Positions 1-11,831 of a stretch of 64,000 nt of DNA are shown one piece after another. The DNA lies in assembly GCA_051294375.1 (NCBI GenBank), contig JBJCIZ010000028.1, positions 2,025,053 through 2,089,052 on the forward strand, in the 5' to 3' direction. The notes beneath the pieces are model-generated. The model was not told the origin of the DNA and searched no databases. It saw nothing but the letters and a program-made list of their open reading frames with translations. The stretch is from Paraspadella gotoi (taxonomy: Eukaryota > Chaetognatha). Each line of letters begins with the position of its first letter. Within the stretch, counting starts at the first letter, position 1. The position numbers were made by a program, and so were the translations under genes.

Positions 1-1852
1 AAAAAAAAAAATCTCTAAATACTAAGTAAATGAACTTTGTGCATTAAGCTGATGTGAAAAAACTATTTTACAGAAATTTAAAGGAATTATTTTGGATGTT
101 AATGGAAACACCCAAGTGAGGACAAAATTATATGGAAATTAGAAAAAATGCTCGCGTATGTCAAGAGTACAACAAATTATAAAATAATATTATTCAATCA
201 GCTCTAGTAACAAAAACTCAAATTAAAGGACTGATGTAAAAAAAAAATTTAACTAAATATTAAAAGAATCACTGTAGAGAAAATGGCAATCAGCTAGTAG
301 CCGCCAAAATACAATGATAAAACTTTAATAATAATGTGGACGTTTGGAAAAATAAAAACAAAAATACAAAGAACGTCCATTATTAATCAGCATTTCTAAA
401 AAAACAGTTAATGATTCCCCATACTTATAAAGCTGTTTGTTGAATTCAACGCAAATATAATCATCAGCGGTTAAAAAGCAAAACGGATGATAATAAAATT
501 TAAAAAAAAAAAGCTAGCTATTACATTTTTTATTCTTTTTCTTTTTTTTAATTTGTTCTAGGGTTGTGGGCAGAGAGGTTGATAAACTATTAAGCTATAT
601 TCCGCGCGCACAAAAGGCTAATGCTTAGCAAGGCACCTCCACCTTTATGGCGGCAGTTTTTGTAGCTGACATGCAAAACAAACCAATACAGTGCAATGGG
701 GACACAAAATTTTCAAACCAAGAACGATTTGGAGGCATCAGAGGGGATCTTTGTCTTTGTGAAGCAGCTGCGTGGCCTCGGCAGATGATGGCAGATGCGA
801 AGGAGAGAGTCCAGGGCAAAATCTTTCCATTTAACAACAAAAAACAATTACAAAAAACAAAAGCAGTACTCTCAAAGGGAAAAGCATAAAGAATAAGATA
901 AAATGGAACTTATCTAAACCCAGAAAGGCCGGTTAGCAGCATTGCCAAAACCTAGAGCAGACGTAAAAGGCAAAACTTGTCATTTCATCTCTCAAGTATG
1001 AGAATTCCATCTCAATTTCCATATTTCCAAGTTACACTCGCTTCTGAATCCACTTTTCAGGCAAATGATAATTCTAAGGAAACTATTCATAGCACTGATT
1101 TTAATGAAGGAATGGAGGCATTTTCTCCCTCATAGGGTAAATATTGAACAAATTTTCAAAAATCGAAATTCACTTCGAGTTCATGGAGGCTTAATGGACT
1201 CATTCAATGTATCATTGAAAAAGTGAGGGCTTTTTGCCCTTCATGAATCAATTGAATGTACGCCTACCAAAATTCTGTGTTTGGCGTGTCTTTCTCATGA
1301 ACAGATAAAAGTGAATGTCGGCTGGCACTGTTGCGAAGCGTCCCGCATTGGCCGGTCGCAATGGTCACACGAAGCAAGATTCAGGAGCCCTCTGACCTAC
1401 ATTTGTCTTGCGAAAAACTATTGCTGAAAGTGTGCCTTTTATGTTCGTATTCTATTTTGATGGAGGAGTAGCATGCACACGGCCATTTCTTTCCAGGCGG
1501 TTTGGTTTCCAGAGGGCAATCACCTGGTCTCCCAGTAGTTACCGCATGCAAAAGGGCTTGCTCTGCTCTCTTCTTATTGTTCCTGAATGTGAATGCCTAA
1601 CAGATCTGAAAATTTCAAGTGAAACTTAAATTCTTGAAAAGCCCTCCACATCTTCTCACTTTTCTACAATTTTGCTGCAACTCCAGGTGGGGCATTAGTG
1701 TAGACTCCATCAATTCCTTTATCATTTCGTTAACAAACATAATCCAACAACATAATAGCATCTCATTCATCTATTCTTGTCGCTCTGGATTTGCTAAGCC
1801 TGGTACAGCTATCGTCTGCACTGGCATCTCAAAAGTTCTTATATGAATTTGA
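1..1852. other. AT-rich intergenic or 3' flanking DNA
   Basis: No gene could be supported here. The first 600 bases are A-rich, and the rest is mixed sequence with short open frames that lack recognisable motifs. A short open frame at 647-889 (plus) has no family resemblance I can see. If the NOSTRIN-like gene ends beyond its HR1 exon, its SH3 exon could have been here, but I found no SH3 signature on the minus strand. The contig ends at a 25-N join at 1853-1877. Confidence 0.4.
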
Positions 1853-1877
1853 NNNNNNNNNNNNNNNNNNNNNNNNN
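1853..1877. other. Fixed-length 25-N scaffold gap
   Basis: Exactly 25 Ns. The same length recurs at 10730-10754, 16294-16318, 25609-25633, 41207-41231 and 56734-56758, which marks gaps of unknown size placed by a scaffolder. No duplicated flank was seen at this particular join. Confidence 0.9.
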
Positions 1878-2519
1878 ATCAATGACTCAATCCTTTGTGA
1901 CGAGTGTTTCCATACCAATATAAATATCTATAACTGTATGTAGTACGTGGAACTATGGAAAACGATTATAAATTTTGGAAAGGAAACAAATTTTACCACG
2001 ACTTGTACACAAGGAACAATAATAAGAACTTCATCGAATAAATTCCAACAGCTACACCTACTCCTCCTCCTCCTCCTCCTCGAGGCTTTCTCCAAACTGT
2101 GCTGCTCTCCCGCTGGTATGACTAGAAGTGGTACTATTTTCCGTAATTACCCTCGTAATTTCCGACCTTATTTAATTTAAATATTAATCTTTAATCACTA
2201 ATCGAATACTTAAAAATTAAGTTCGGGGATAAAGTTGAGGACTAACGGAAAAAAGTGCCAACCATTTGTTGTAGTCTGATGTGAAGATCGGAAACTGAAC
2301 AATGACGGAATAAATTTTTGTAAACAATATTGTCTCTCTCTCTCTCTCTCTGTCTCTTAATCGTTTCTTTTAAGTTAATTCGCAAAAGACAATGCTACAA
2401 TCTTTCTTTTCCTTCTTCAGCGCAAACAATGAGTTCAGATTATACATAATATAAATATTGTTAATATTGTTATTTCAATATGATTTGGAAAAACAGAAAC
2501 AACGACAACAAATAAATAT

Positions 2520-2520
<1 letters not shown>

Positions 2521-2576
<56 letters not shown>
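2521..2576. repeat. (GA)n microsatellite
   Basis: An uninterrupted GA run of about 28 units. A shorter TC run lies at 2334-2354. Confidence 0.95.
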
Positions 2577-2578
<2 letters not shown>

Positions 2579-2717
2579 ACAACTTTATTGGCTTGTTACC
2601 ATATTTGAGTTAAATCTTATGTTGTGACCACACCATGTGACCACATGGGACCACATCCACCATCATTCAGCCAATACCATTGGCTCATAGGAGGAACGCG
2701 CCATCCTAACCGTTGCG

Positions 2718-3050
2718 NNNNNNNNNNNNNNNNNNNNNNNNNNNNNNNNNNNNNNNNNNNNNNNNNNNNNNNNNNNNNNNNNNNNNNNNNNNNNNNNNNN
2801 NNNNNNNNNNNNNNNNNNNNNNNNNNNNNNNNNNNNNNNNNNNNNNNNNNNNNNNNNNNNNNNNNNNNNNNNNNNNNNNNNNNNNNNNNNNNNNNNNNNN
2901 NNNNNNNNNNNNNNNNNNNNNNNNNNNNNNNNNNNNNNNNNNNNNNNNNNNNNNNNNNNNNNNNNNNNNNNNNNNNNNNNNNNNNNNNNNNNNNNNNNNN
3001 NNNNNNNNNNNNNNNNNNNNNNNNNNNNNNNNNNNNNNNNNNNNNNNNNN
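2718..3050. other. 333-N sized gap
   Basis: Run of Ns of non-standard length, so probably a sized gap. It truncates the HR1 exon of the NOSTRIN-like gene and may hide the exon or exons that follow it. Confidence 0.9.
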
Positions 3051-3461
3051 CCTCTCTTCCCCCCCTCGGAATCCGCATCGTCCACTGCATCGTTCCCGTT
3101 TTATCCAACGTGTCTTCAAAGAATTCTTCCATCCAGCTGCTTCCCTCCTCCTCCTCCTCCTCCTCCTCCTCCCTTTCTCTCCTCGCTCCTTTAATCTTCC
3201 TCAGCGTCGCCCGCAGCCAATCCGCAGTCTCTTCAGCTCTGCGGCGGCGTTCGGCGGCGTCGTTTCTCGCTGCATCGTCGACAGGGTCTTCCGTCGACGC
3301 CGAGTACGCCTTCAGCAACGTTGTGGCGTCATCCTTCGCCGCCTCTTCCGCCGCCAAATCCGCCGACAGCGTCGCCGCCCATTTGTCCAGATTCTGGCGC
3401 CGCCGCCGCCGCCGATGCTGCAGCGTTTCGATGTCCAATCCGGCGTCGGTTTCTTCAGCAG
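3051..3461 (-). CDS. NOSTRIN: NOSTRIN-like gene, HR1 coiled-coil exon (truncated by gap)
   Basis: The minus-strand open frame starts after an acceptor at 3462-3467 (ctgcag) and runs into the gap at 3050. It encodes an acidic start (AAEETDAGLDIETLQ), an Arg run, then a predicted long helix with NLDKW, a TLLKAYSAS motif and ADWLRATLRKI. NOSTRIN, CIP4 and TOCA proteins carry an HR1-type antiparallel coiled coil just after the F-BAR domain, with a comparable 'LxxAY' turn; in NOSTRIN this is ML-K-TYSS. An acidic Glu run and a linker follow. The start phase matches exon C upstream (3991-4246), where one leftover G plus CT gives Ala. NOSTRIN family proteins bind membranes, dynamin and N-WASP and act in endocytosis of eNOS in vertebrates. 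That role is known for the family and only inferred here. The C-terminal SH3 domain is missing from what can be seen. Confidence 0.8.
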
Positions 3462-3990
3462 CTGCAGCCGCGGCAGTGTTTGTAAAAAGGACCGAATTAT
3501 GAAAACAAAAAGGGCAAGAGAATGCAACTTTTTACATATTAAAGTAGGTTGAATGTAATAATAGGCTTTAAAAGTTTTAAAAACTACATATTAGTTGACA
3601 AAATATTGTTTTGTATTATATATTTTTGAAAAATTATTTACCCACAAAGCACTAGCACATTTTAACCCAACAAAAAATTTAACCCAATTTAGCACATTTT
3701 AACCCAATGAAAATTGGTCAGAAAAACATTCATGTATATTTTTTTTAAATAAAAGTTAAAAATATTTAGGTATTTAAATTTAAAATATGATAACAAATTA
3801 AAAAGTTTATGATAAAAATTTTTTTTGACTTTTATAAAACTGGGCTTATAAAATAGAAATTCTGAAACACTTTTTCCTTACCAAATTTTACATTTGTTAT
3901 CACTTTTAACTCATCAATTCCTATATTTTTTTTGGTAATTTATGTATTTCGTAATTTTATTATCAAACGGGCCTTTTTCAAGCGACAAAC

Positions 3991-4246
3991 CCTGCGCGGC
4001 CGCCGCCGCCGCCGGCGTCGGCAGCAACAGCTCCGCCGCTGCTCCGCCGGTCCCACGCCGACGCACCGTCCCGTCAATGTCGGTCACGACGTCGATCTTC
4101 ACCGACGCCAACGCCGCGTGGATTCGACGGAAGGCGTCGACGAAGGCGCCGAGGAAAGCGGCGTACTTCCGGTGGGCGGCGGCGACGGCGGAGACGCGGG
4201 CGGACTCGAGAACGTGTAGGGATGAGGCGGCGGCGAGGTGGGCGGA
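3991..4246 (-). CDS. NOSTRIN: NOSTRIN-like gene, F-BAR C-terminal exon (exon C)
   Basis: The minus-strand exon has an acceptor ccgccttcag before 4246 and a donor gtttgt after 3991. It encodes LHVLESARVSAVAAAHRKY, FLGAFVDAFRRIHAALASV and KIDVVTDIDGTV. This lines up without gaps against the last F-BAR helices of NOSTRIN (ELEKERIQLL, then NQYSQHI, then HCAISKIDIEKDIQ). The 34 residues from the YY of exon B to the ESARV here match the family spacing exactly. The exon is GC-rich and very Ala-rich, ending in an Ala run. It begins in phase 0, as exon B ends, and leaves one base (phase 1), as exon D needs. Together with exons B and D this is the strongest evidence for the assignment. Confidence 0.88.
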
Positions 4247-4739
4247 CTGAAGGCGGGGAATTGGGTGATTGGGTGATAAGTGTACAATAAATGTAAATAA
4301 TTGTAACATCGCGGGACCTTGGATCTTGAAAGACCTTGGGTTTGGAAAAATGTTTACGTATCCAATTCGTCGTTTATATTCGCTGCAGAGTTGAAAAAAT
4401 ATTGCAATATTTACAAATTCGTTGATTAGAAAGATATATTCTGTTAGAACGATAAAATATCATGTAGGTATAAAGGATCGAAGCTTTAGGCCAAACTCAA
4501 AAAGTTAGGTCGCATTTCTTCTTGAATAATTTTACTTTTTTATAAACTTTGAACGAAACATTTTACCATTCACACATTTTGTGAAACTGGACTTCACAGA
4601 GGAATTAAAAAGGAAAACCTCCTCTTTTTAAAAACAAAGAAAAAGTTGCTCAAGATTTATTGATAAAAATAAACAAAATACCAAAATAATTATTTTAACT
4701 TAAAATCTAACGGATGACATTAATGACAAAAAAAATCAA

Positions 4740-5110
4740 TCTGTAGCTTAGTCACTAAATGAGCTGCGTAGTGACCACTATGTCTGTAGTCAGGCATTGT
4801 TCTTCACGCCACCGCCTATAAGCATGACACCTTCAATCCCAAACCCGGTACCTACCCTGCGGGAAGCGTGAGGACGGCCGAGTAAGCCGCTTGGGGGCGT
4901 GGAAAACCTCAAGCCTGTTCCAAGCCCAGGACCCGTTCCGATGGCTGCTAGAGGGGGTTAAAGATGGTGCGGATAAGTCATCTTCAGCCCACTTAGCGCC
5001 TTATCCACAATGCCGTAACTTCTTTCAGCCTCTTGAATGGGTTTCTGGGCTAAAGCCCAGGGTGGGGATTGGAACGCAGGGACCCTACTTGTCCATAGCG
5101 AAGACTAATA
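4740..5110. repeat. Possible dispersed repeat, single copy in window
   Basis: About 370 bases of GC-richer sequence between AT-rich stretches. It contains short inverted motifs (gctgcgtagtgaccactat; gggctaaagccca) and no spliceable coding frame fitting the gene around it. A plus-strand open frame runs through it but reads like repeat DNA. It is absent at the matching place in the second copy of the neighbouring block, because that contig begins at 10755. I call it a repeat only from its texture. Confidence 0.25.
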
Positions 5111-5150
5111 CGGCCGCGGACCTGCGGAGACAAAAGTTCCCTTTTCTCAC

Positions 5151-5305
5151 CTCAGACTCCTGCCGCGCCATCTCGTGCTTTCCTGCTGCTGCTGTAGTAA
5201 TCCATCTCGGTCTTGATCAGCAGACTCGGTCGTTTCTTGAGACTAGACTCCAGCCTCTGTCGAATCCTTTGGTGGAGGCGGGGCGAGGAGCTGGGAGAGT
5301 TGCGG
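5151..5305 (-). CDS. NOSTRIN: NOSTRIN-like gene, exon B, copy 1 (frame-damaged)
   Basis: Minus-strand exon with acceptor ctccag before 5305 and donor gtgaga after 5151. It is the noisier of two copies (the other is 10758-10908). It encodes a Pro/Ser linker, then LESSLKKR, an IKTEMDYY segment and QESE, but has small insertions relative to copy 2 that shift the frame. In NOSTRIN the same place reads KLLNKLTKSTEKL, then YYQK. The donor leads to exon C at 4246. Differences between the copies are mostly single-base indels, as expected from consensus error. Confidence 0.75.
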
Positions 5306-5639
5306 CTGGAGCGGAGAGGAGAGCGACAAATAGAAGCAGAAAATGAATTTAAAATTTTGATTTTTTTGGTCAGCAAATCAACTGGTAATCGGTTATCACA
5401 AATGATGTATACTAAAATTACTCTGCTCTGACGTTTTATTTGTAAAGCTCTCACATGTACAATAATCTTGCACGGTAATCAGTAATAAATGGCATAATAA
5501 GTTTTGCCGGCTGAACTAAGTCGTTAAGCGTTTTTTAAATTCTACGCTATAACAACCAACCACAAGCAAAAATATTGATTTTAAATTTTTTAGAATTTTA
5601 GCGACGGTTTTAGCATCTTATTCAATCAATCACTCTGTG

Positions 5640-5826
5640 AGATGGATGTAAAAAAAATGAAATTCAATGAAATCAAGAATTGAATCAAATGAATCAAATG
5701 AAAATGAAATCAAATCAAATGAAATCAAGTAAGTCAGTCAAGTCAAGTCAAGTCAAGTCAAGTCAAGTCAGTCAAGTCAAGTCAAGTAAGTCAAAGTCAA
5801 GTCAAGTCAAGTCAAGTCAAGTCAAA
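5640..5826. repeat. AAATGA / GTCAA short tandem repeat
   Basis: Tracts of (gaaat/aatca)n pass into (gtcaa)n immediately 3' of exon A on the plus strand, inside a NOSTRIN-like intron. The second copy of the block has the same at 11245-11392. In the third copy the corresponding array is about 1.16 kb (16319-17480). Confidence 0.85.
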
Positions 5827-5836
5827 TGAAACTCAC

Positions 5837-5980
5837 CCCATCCACCGCCCTCTTCCGCTTCTCCGCCTCCCCACGCCGCAGCCCGCCGCTCTCTTCGGCC
5901 TTGGCCTCTTCGCATCGCCGCTCCGCCGCCGCCGACGCCGCAGAGCCGTCCTCCGACTCGATCTCTTCCTCTATCCTCGT
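5837..5980 (-). CDS. NOSTRIN: NOSTRIN-like gene, exon A, copy 1
   Basis: Minus-strand open exon with acceptor gagactcag before 5980 and donor gtgagt after 5837. It encodes an acidic start (TRIEEEIESEDG), an Ala stretch, then ERRCEEAKAEE and GEAEKRKRAVDG, a highly charged helix. The position fits the NOSTRIN F-BAR stretch just before the KLxxxLxKSTE helix in exon B, where the family is also Lys/Glu-rich. Here GATGGGG precedes the donor, whereas copy 3 has one G fewer (GATGG|GTGAGT). The copy 3 form joins exon B in phase, so copies 1 and 2 probably carry a one-base error. Assignment to this gene rests on order, strand, splice phase and composition rather than on strong residue matches. Confidence 0.55.
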
Positions 5981-6223
5981 CTGAGTCTCGATAGGATTTG
6001 GTCCGGGCGAAATGATTTCGTCTCCGAATCCAGTGGGCGACGAGTTTGTGATCGAGGATTCGATGTGGGTTTGGGGGTGTGTGTGGGGGTGTTTATGTGT
6101 GGGGAAGGAATTGTGTGTGGAGGGGAAAGGAAAAGGTGAGAAAGGAGGGGAAAAGAAACAAAAGAGATAGGAGAGAGAGGGAGGGAGGGTGAGAGAGAGA
6201 GATCAGAGAAGGAGAGAGGGAAT

Positions 6224-6265
<42 letters not shown>

Positions 6266-9200
6266 AAGAGAGAGAAGAACAAGAGAGAGTGCAGAAGAAT
6301 CTTATCTTTGAGCCCGCGAGACTACGTTCCAAGCTTCGTCAATCCAACAAAAAAGTGTATCGACAAGAGTTCACAGAAACACATTTTATTTGAAAAACAC
6401 ACAAAACACACAAAACACGGTAGCAGAAACTCGTAGAAACGAAGTTCGAACGGACGATTTAAAAGTTCATGATTCGATCCAGAAAATCGAATGAAATTAA
6501 TCGAGAAATTAAGGACGCGTTCATGTGAAACTGGAGATAAAGATATATCTTATGCTCTCTCTCTCTTCTCTCTATATATATATATAGAGAGAGAGAGAGA
6601 GAAAAGCCGAAACGTTCTTTTATTCAAGAGAAGACAGAGAGAGAGAGAGAGGAGGAGAGAGAGAGAACAAGAAGAAAGAAAAAGAAGAGGAAAGAGGGAA
6701 GAGAGAGAAAGAGAGAGAGAGAAGAGAGAGAACAAGAGAAAAAAAGAGAGAAAGAGAAGAGAGAGCACGAGAAGAAGAACAGTGAAAAATGAAGCTGATA
6801 GAGAGAAAAGAGAGAGAGGCGAAAGAGAGATAGGGCTCATATCAGAATAAATTTTTATTACAAATGATACTGGTATTGCTGCAGTATTAACTTGTTCATG
6901 CGTTAAAAATTTTGTAGTAATAATTTTTTTTACATTACTACTTGTTACTTAGAGATAACTTTTTGTCTCCGATTTTTTTATTTGAGAAATCCATAAATCG
7001 AGACTCTCAAACATACCACAGTGCCACAAAAAACATTTTGAATTGATCATTGTAAAACTTTTGCAGGAATGCAAATATTTAAGTAATTGAATTCTAATCA
7101 TTCGGCGTGGAACACTGACTCAATGGTTTTCGTTTGCTTCCCATACTATGGTTTTAGCAAACTTAACGACAATCCATAAGATTGAAATATCCTTAACGTT
7201 CCTTCTGCTTAAATAATAGAAACAATTTTGTCAAACATTTAGCGTGTGGGAGGATCATTTGGCGGGGGATTAAGATTCAAGCTCAGAACCTGTACCCAGT
7301 GTACATCTGATGATTCATTACGAGCAGAACAACGTGTTATCGAAGTATGGATTGTTTTCAGTGACAAGTGAAGCATTTCTATGATCAACGTGACGATGGA
7401 ACTTATTCAAGTTATGAAATAGGTTTAAAAAAGTTTAATTGTACATTATCAATCGGTCAATTTTGCTCCAAATAGCGCCTAACACATCGAGTTATGTCAG
7501 GGGTGGGACCTTTAATCGAGACAAAACATAACGTTCTGTCTGTCTAAAGATTGGATACAAATAAAAACATGTTTGAGCAAACAATGTCGGATCTGCCCAC
7601 GATCATTATCGTAATTAAATTAATTATAATTAATATAATTAACGATTAATTAATTCAAGTTAATTAATTAATTAATAGTCATTCTTTAATTAACTTGATC
7701 CAAATTTTGTTTTCATTGGATTAATTGACTGATTTTAATAATTGATTAATTAATTGACTAATTATTATATTTGACTAATTGATTAAGTTAACTGATTACT
7801 TATTTATCTAATTTATACTCTTGAATTTACATTTAATATAAACAGAAATTAAGAAGCATAATCATTAGTGAAAACAGGTTTTTTGTTTTTTTTCATTAAA
7901 CTCATTTACTCAAAAAACGATTCATCGAAACTGTGATTTCACACTTAATCAACATCTTCCACCGACATACAAATTTCAGGTCAATTGCCCATCTCACTCA
8001 TGAGTAATTGGTGTTAAATATAAGATAGTATTTTTTGGTTTTTATCCATTTACAACCTCATCTGTTCACTTCTTGTGTAACGCATTCTTATCGACACTTC
8101 ATTGATCTCGCTTCTTATAACGTTCACTACGCGGAGCCTCCTGATTACACAGACGGAGGAGAGACACATCACGAAGAGAGGTGATCAATGGTCGCAAATG
8201 CGCAGAATAAACGACATGGAAGGAAAGAGCACGAAAACGATGAAACGTGTGTTATTTGTAGGTTAGTAAGGAGAGAGAAGGCGTATGGAATAGTATTGTC
8301 GAAAAACATTTGAGGTCGTTTTATGTATTGGTATTAGGAGCAGATAAAGCATACATTGTTAAGATGAAGATGTTTACAGTGGTCGATGTTCTGAGAAATA
8401 GGTGATAGTGGGGTAATGGTGTCTTGATGCTATATTTTTCAATTACACTTCGCTGATGTTTATCGATTGATATATCACTGGTCTGTCCTGAAGTTCTAAC
8501 AACTATTGTAGAATTTTCTTCAGGTAGAATTTTATGGAAGCATTAATATGGAATTTACAGGGATGGACTTCAACGAATATGTCATTGATCTACATTGAAA
8601 AATAACTGTATAAGTATTTCTTACCATCTTTGATGCTTTTGGAGGGGATTGCATTTCAGAAAAATTACATACATGATTATATTTATCTGATATGTATAGT
8701 ATATGTTACGCAAATTTTCATTATAGATTAGCAGTATGTATGATAAGTGAGAGGATAAATTAAATTCCATAAGTCGAGGGCGATCTTTACCAACATCCGG
8801 TCTACCTTATCGGCCTAATTACGCCACTTCCTCTCTTTAGGCTCATTTACTTCGAGCCGTTCTAAATATACGTCACGCACGAGTTCACTTTGACCTCTAA
8901 CAAAAGCTACGTTTTTAAGCAACTGGACATTAGAAAGAAAGAGGATTAACTAGGAAACACGAGTATAGGGAAGCGCCGGAGACGAGGCCGATAAAGGATC
9001 AATGTGCTGGTCCGAGTTAAAAAGCAGGATGATAAAACATGTGGAATATTAGGAAGACGCTAGAACTACAGCTTTCGTAATTGTATCAAGTAATTCTTAT
9101 TTTCATCGTTCTCTACATTTATTTCTTCTTCACAATGGCATCTTCTAACCACTTTAATATTACTGATTGTCGTCTTATCTACATTTGGTGATATACCCAG

Positions 9201-10729
9201 ACTAAAAGATAAAGTACTTCTGAAACACTACATTATTACAACTGATTGATTGATTTATGATTGATTGATCCTATGGAGTGATTCTGATCGATTATTTTTA
9301 TTTTATTCATTCGTAAATTGGGGCGGTTTTAATTAGCGATAAAAAATCGCCGCTCAGTTTCAGGCCTACTTGTTCCGATCAGTTTATATTCTTTTTTTGG
9401 CGCATTTTTCTTCAAGTAGTTTTCAACTTCAAAATTAAACTCGATTTTTCGCAATTTCTATGTTCTCTTCTCAGTCGCAGCGGATCCACATTTCGTCCAC
9501 ATTTCGTCTCGTCACCTGGATTACCTCATCAAAGTCAAGTTTTATTCTTTTCTTATTAGGCGTTTATCAAGATTTCCCTTTTGCCTTATTTTTGCAAAAT
9601 TTGAAATACAATACTAACCTCAATCAATTTTTTATCCCGTTTTTGAAAACATCTTATATTTAGCTTCAAGTTTAAGTAATTTTCTTTAAATATTAACTTA
9701 CGGTATTGGTGAAACGACCGTCTCGCCAGCGGCGTTTTTATTTAACCGGCCGTTTAAAGAGGAAAGGTCAATATTCAGCATAGACAATGCGTAATCTTTG
9801 ATGTATTAGTAAGCTAATACATATCGAGAAATACATTATAGTCATTCATAATCAAAAAAAATAAGTTTAATTTATATGTTAAACATTCTGTTTTCATCAT
9901 CTTTCTTTTAACATCGGTAAATAACAAATTGTTAGGAGGCTTAAATGCGGTAAGGCACATTTTTCTTATAAGAATTTGTTCTCTTCAATCTGTTTGTTAA
10001 AAATCGTGGGTAACAAGTTAAACACACAGGTAAGGCAAAATTTAGAAGGGTGGGAATTTAAACCAATTATCTTGTTACTGTACTACATTGCCGAGGAAGA
10101 CGACCTCTGATGGTTGTGCCAGTCATAAAAAGCAACGGCAAGACTGGCTTCAGTACACCATAGAGGGTACACATAGCGAAATTTGAGCTTACTAGGAGTC
10201 TCTCTGAATTTGAAGAGTTGCAGCCTAAACGACTGCTATTACATATTGATTTAAAAATTTTGATACTATCTTAAACATTGTAAAAATGTAATAGAAGAGA
10301 CATTTGTAATGCGTTCCAGTTATGAAAAATTAGGGTTTAAAGTTTTAAAAATGTTTCATTTTTCAATGATAAACAAGTTGAAATTTAAAAATGTCTCTCT
10401 ATTCATTTTTCGATTCACTAATAAAAAAAGTTCATAAAAAATACTCAGATGGATTTGGCCTCTTTTCGTTTTGTGCGCACTCTTCAGATAGGTTTCTTTT
10501 TTTTATATTATAATAAAAGCCCGATATTAAATGGCGTGATGCATCATTTTAAAGTGGAATAACATTTTTTCGGAATCGGCAGGAGGTCAGCTTTCTGATT
10601 TGTACTCCATTTTGGCCTATTTTGGAAGTTGAGTTGAATGACCTTTTCTTAAGAAAAAGTTTTTCAGAAAATTTTGCTAGCTCTATTTTTTTAAAAGCGA
10701 TTACGCAAAATTTTTCTTTCGGATTTTTC

Positions 10730-10754
10730 NNNNNNNNNNNNNNNNNNNNNNNNN
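10730..10754. other. 25-N scaffold gap between the two block copies
   Basis: Fixed-length gap. The contig to its right starts exactly at the exon B donor and repeats the preceding 5.5 kb. Confidence 0.9.
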
Positions 10755-10757
10755 CAC

Positions 10758-10908
10758 CTCAGACTCCTGCCGCGCCATCTCTGCTTTCCTGCTGCTGCTG
10801 TAGTAATCCATCTCGGTCTTGATCAGAGACTCGGTCGATTTCTTGAGACGAGACTCCAGCTTCTGTCGATCCTTTGGTGGAGCGGGCGAGGAGCTGGGGG
10901 AGTTGCGG
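10758..10908 (-). CDS. NOSTRIN: NOSTRIN-like gene, exon B, copy 2 (clean frame)
   Basis: Minus-strand exon of 151 bases: one base completing the exon A codon, then 50 uninterrupted codons, ending in phase 0 before donor gtgag. It encodes RNSPSSSPAPPKDRQ, KLESRLKKSTESLIKTEMDY, an Ser-rich turn, and AEMARQESE. This matches the NOSTRIN F-BAR helix KLLNKLTKSTEKLEKEDENY, followed by Tyr and a basic stretch, with the diagnostic KL-x3-L-x-KSTE-x-L and YY. The acceptor here reads ctcaag rather than the ctccag of copy 1, one of the few differences that favour copy 1. It joins exon C (4246) in phase 0 with family spacing intact. Confidence 0.85.
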
Positions 10909-11402
10909 CTTGAGCGTTAGAGGAGAGCGATGATTTAAAGGAGAAAACAATTTTTTTTTAGTTTAAGCAATCACTGGTAATCAGGTGATCACAAATGCAA
11001 TGTATACTAAAATTACTATGCTGTGACGTTTTATTTGTAAGCGCTCACTTGTACCAATAATATTGCACCAGTAATCAGTAATAAAATACATAATAAGTTT
11101 TTGCACTGAAACTAGTCGTTAGCTAAAATTATACCGTATAACCAACCAACCAAGCAAAAATATTGATTTTAAATTTTGTAGAATTTGTTACACGTTTTAG
11201 CATCTAATTCAATCAATCACTCTGTGAATGGATGTATAAAAAAATTAAATCGAATGAAATGAAATGAAATGAAATGAAATGAAATGAAATGCAAGTAAGT
11301 CAGTCAAGTCAAGTCAAGTCAAGTCAAGTCAAGTCAGTCAAGTCAAGTCAAGTAAGTCAAAGTCAAGTCAAGTCAAGTCAAGTCAAGTCAAATGAAACTC
11401 AC

Positions 11403-11546
11403 CCCATCCACCGCCCTCTTCCGCTTCTCCGCCTCCCCACGCCGCAGCCCGCCGCTCTCTTCGGCCTTGGCCTCTTCGCATCGCCGCTCCGCCGCCGCCG
11501 ACGCCGCAGAGCCGTCCTCCGACTCGATCTCTTCCTCTATCCTCGT
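11403..11546 (-). CDS. NOSTRIN: NOSTRIN-like gene, exon A, copy 2
   Basis: Identical to copy 1 at 5837-5980 as far as I can see, at an offset of 5,566 bases, with the same acceptor and donor. It encodes the charged ERRCEEAKAEE helix. See copy 1 for the argument. It probably represents the same genomic exon assembled twice. Confidence 0.55.
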
Positions 11547-11789
11547 CTGAGTCTCGATAGGATTTGGTCCGGGCGAAATGATTTCGTCTCCGAATCCAGT
11601 GGGCGACGAGTTTGTGATCGAGGATTCGATGTGGGTTTGGGGGTGTGTGTGGGGGTGTTTATGTGTGGGGAAGGAATTGTGTGTGGAGGGGAAAGGAAAA
11701 GGTGAGAAAGGAGGGGAAAAGAAACAAAAGAGATAGGAGAGAGAGGGAGGGAGGGTGAGAGAGAGAGATCAGAGAAGGAGAGAGGGAAT

Positions 11790-11831
<42 letters not shown>

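Larger units (their letters stand above)
5152..10729. repeat. 5.5-kb duplicated block, copy 1
   Basis: This stretch recurs at 10755-16293. From exon A (5837) to the end (10729) the two copies look nearly identical at an offset of about 5,565 bases, including unique-looking sequence, TTAATTAA-rich patches (7610-7760 and 13180-13330) and the exact last bases before each 25-N gap. Differences cluster in 5160-5700 and 6800-6990 and are mostly indels. It contains exons A and B and otherwise AT-rich intron. Large microsatellites lie at 6175-6290 and 6583-6835 (GA). I found no gene in 7000-10700. Confidence 0.9.

Noticed and set aside
625-889. Short open frames on both strands near 0.6-0.9 kb as the missing SH3 exon
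   Set aside because: No ALYDF, WW or PSNYV-like SH3 landmarks on either strand.
4891-5346. 151-codon plus-strand open frame overlapping exon B
   Set aside because: No domain, repeat-like composition, and it overlaps the better-supported minus-strand NOSTRIN-like exon.
5971-6850. Ser/Leu-rich minus frames and Arg/Glu-rich plus frames, repeated at 11537-12408
   Set aside because: Read-throughs of GA/TC microsatellites in an intron. Identical in both block copies.
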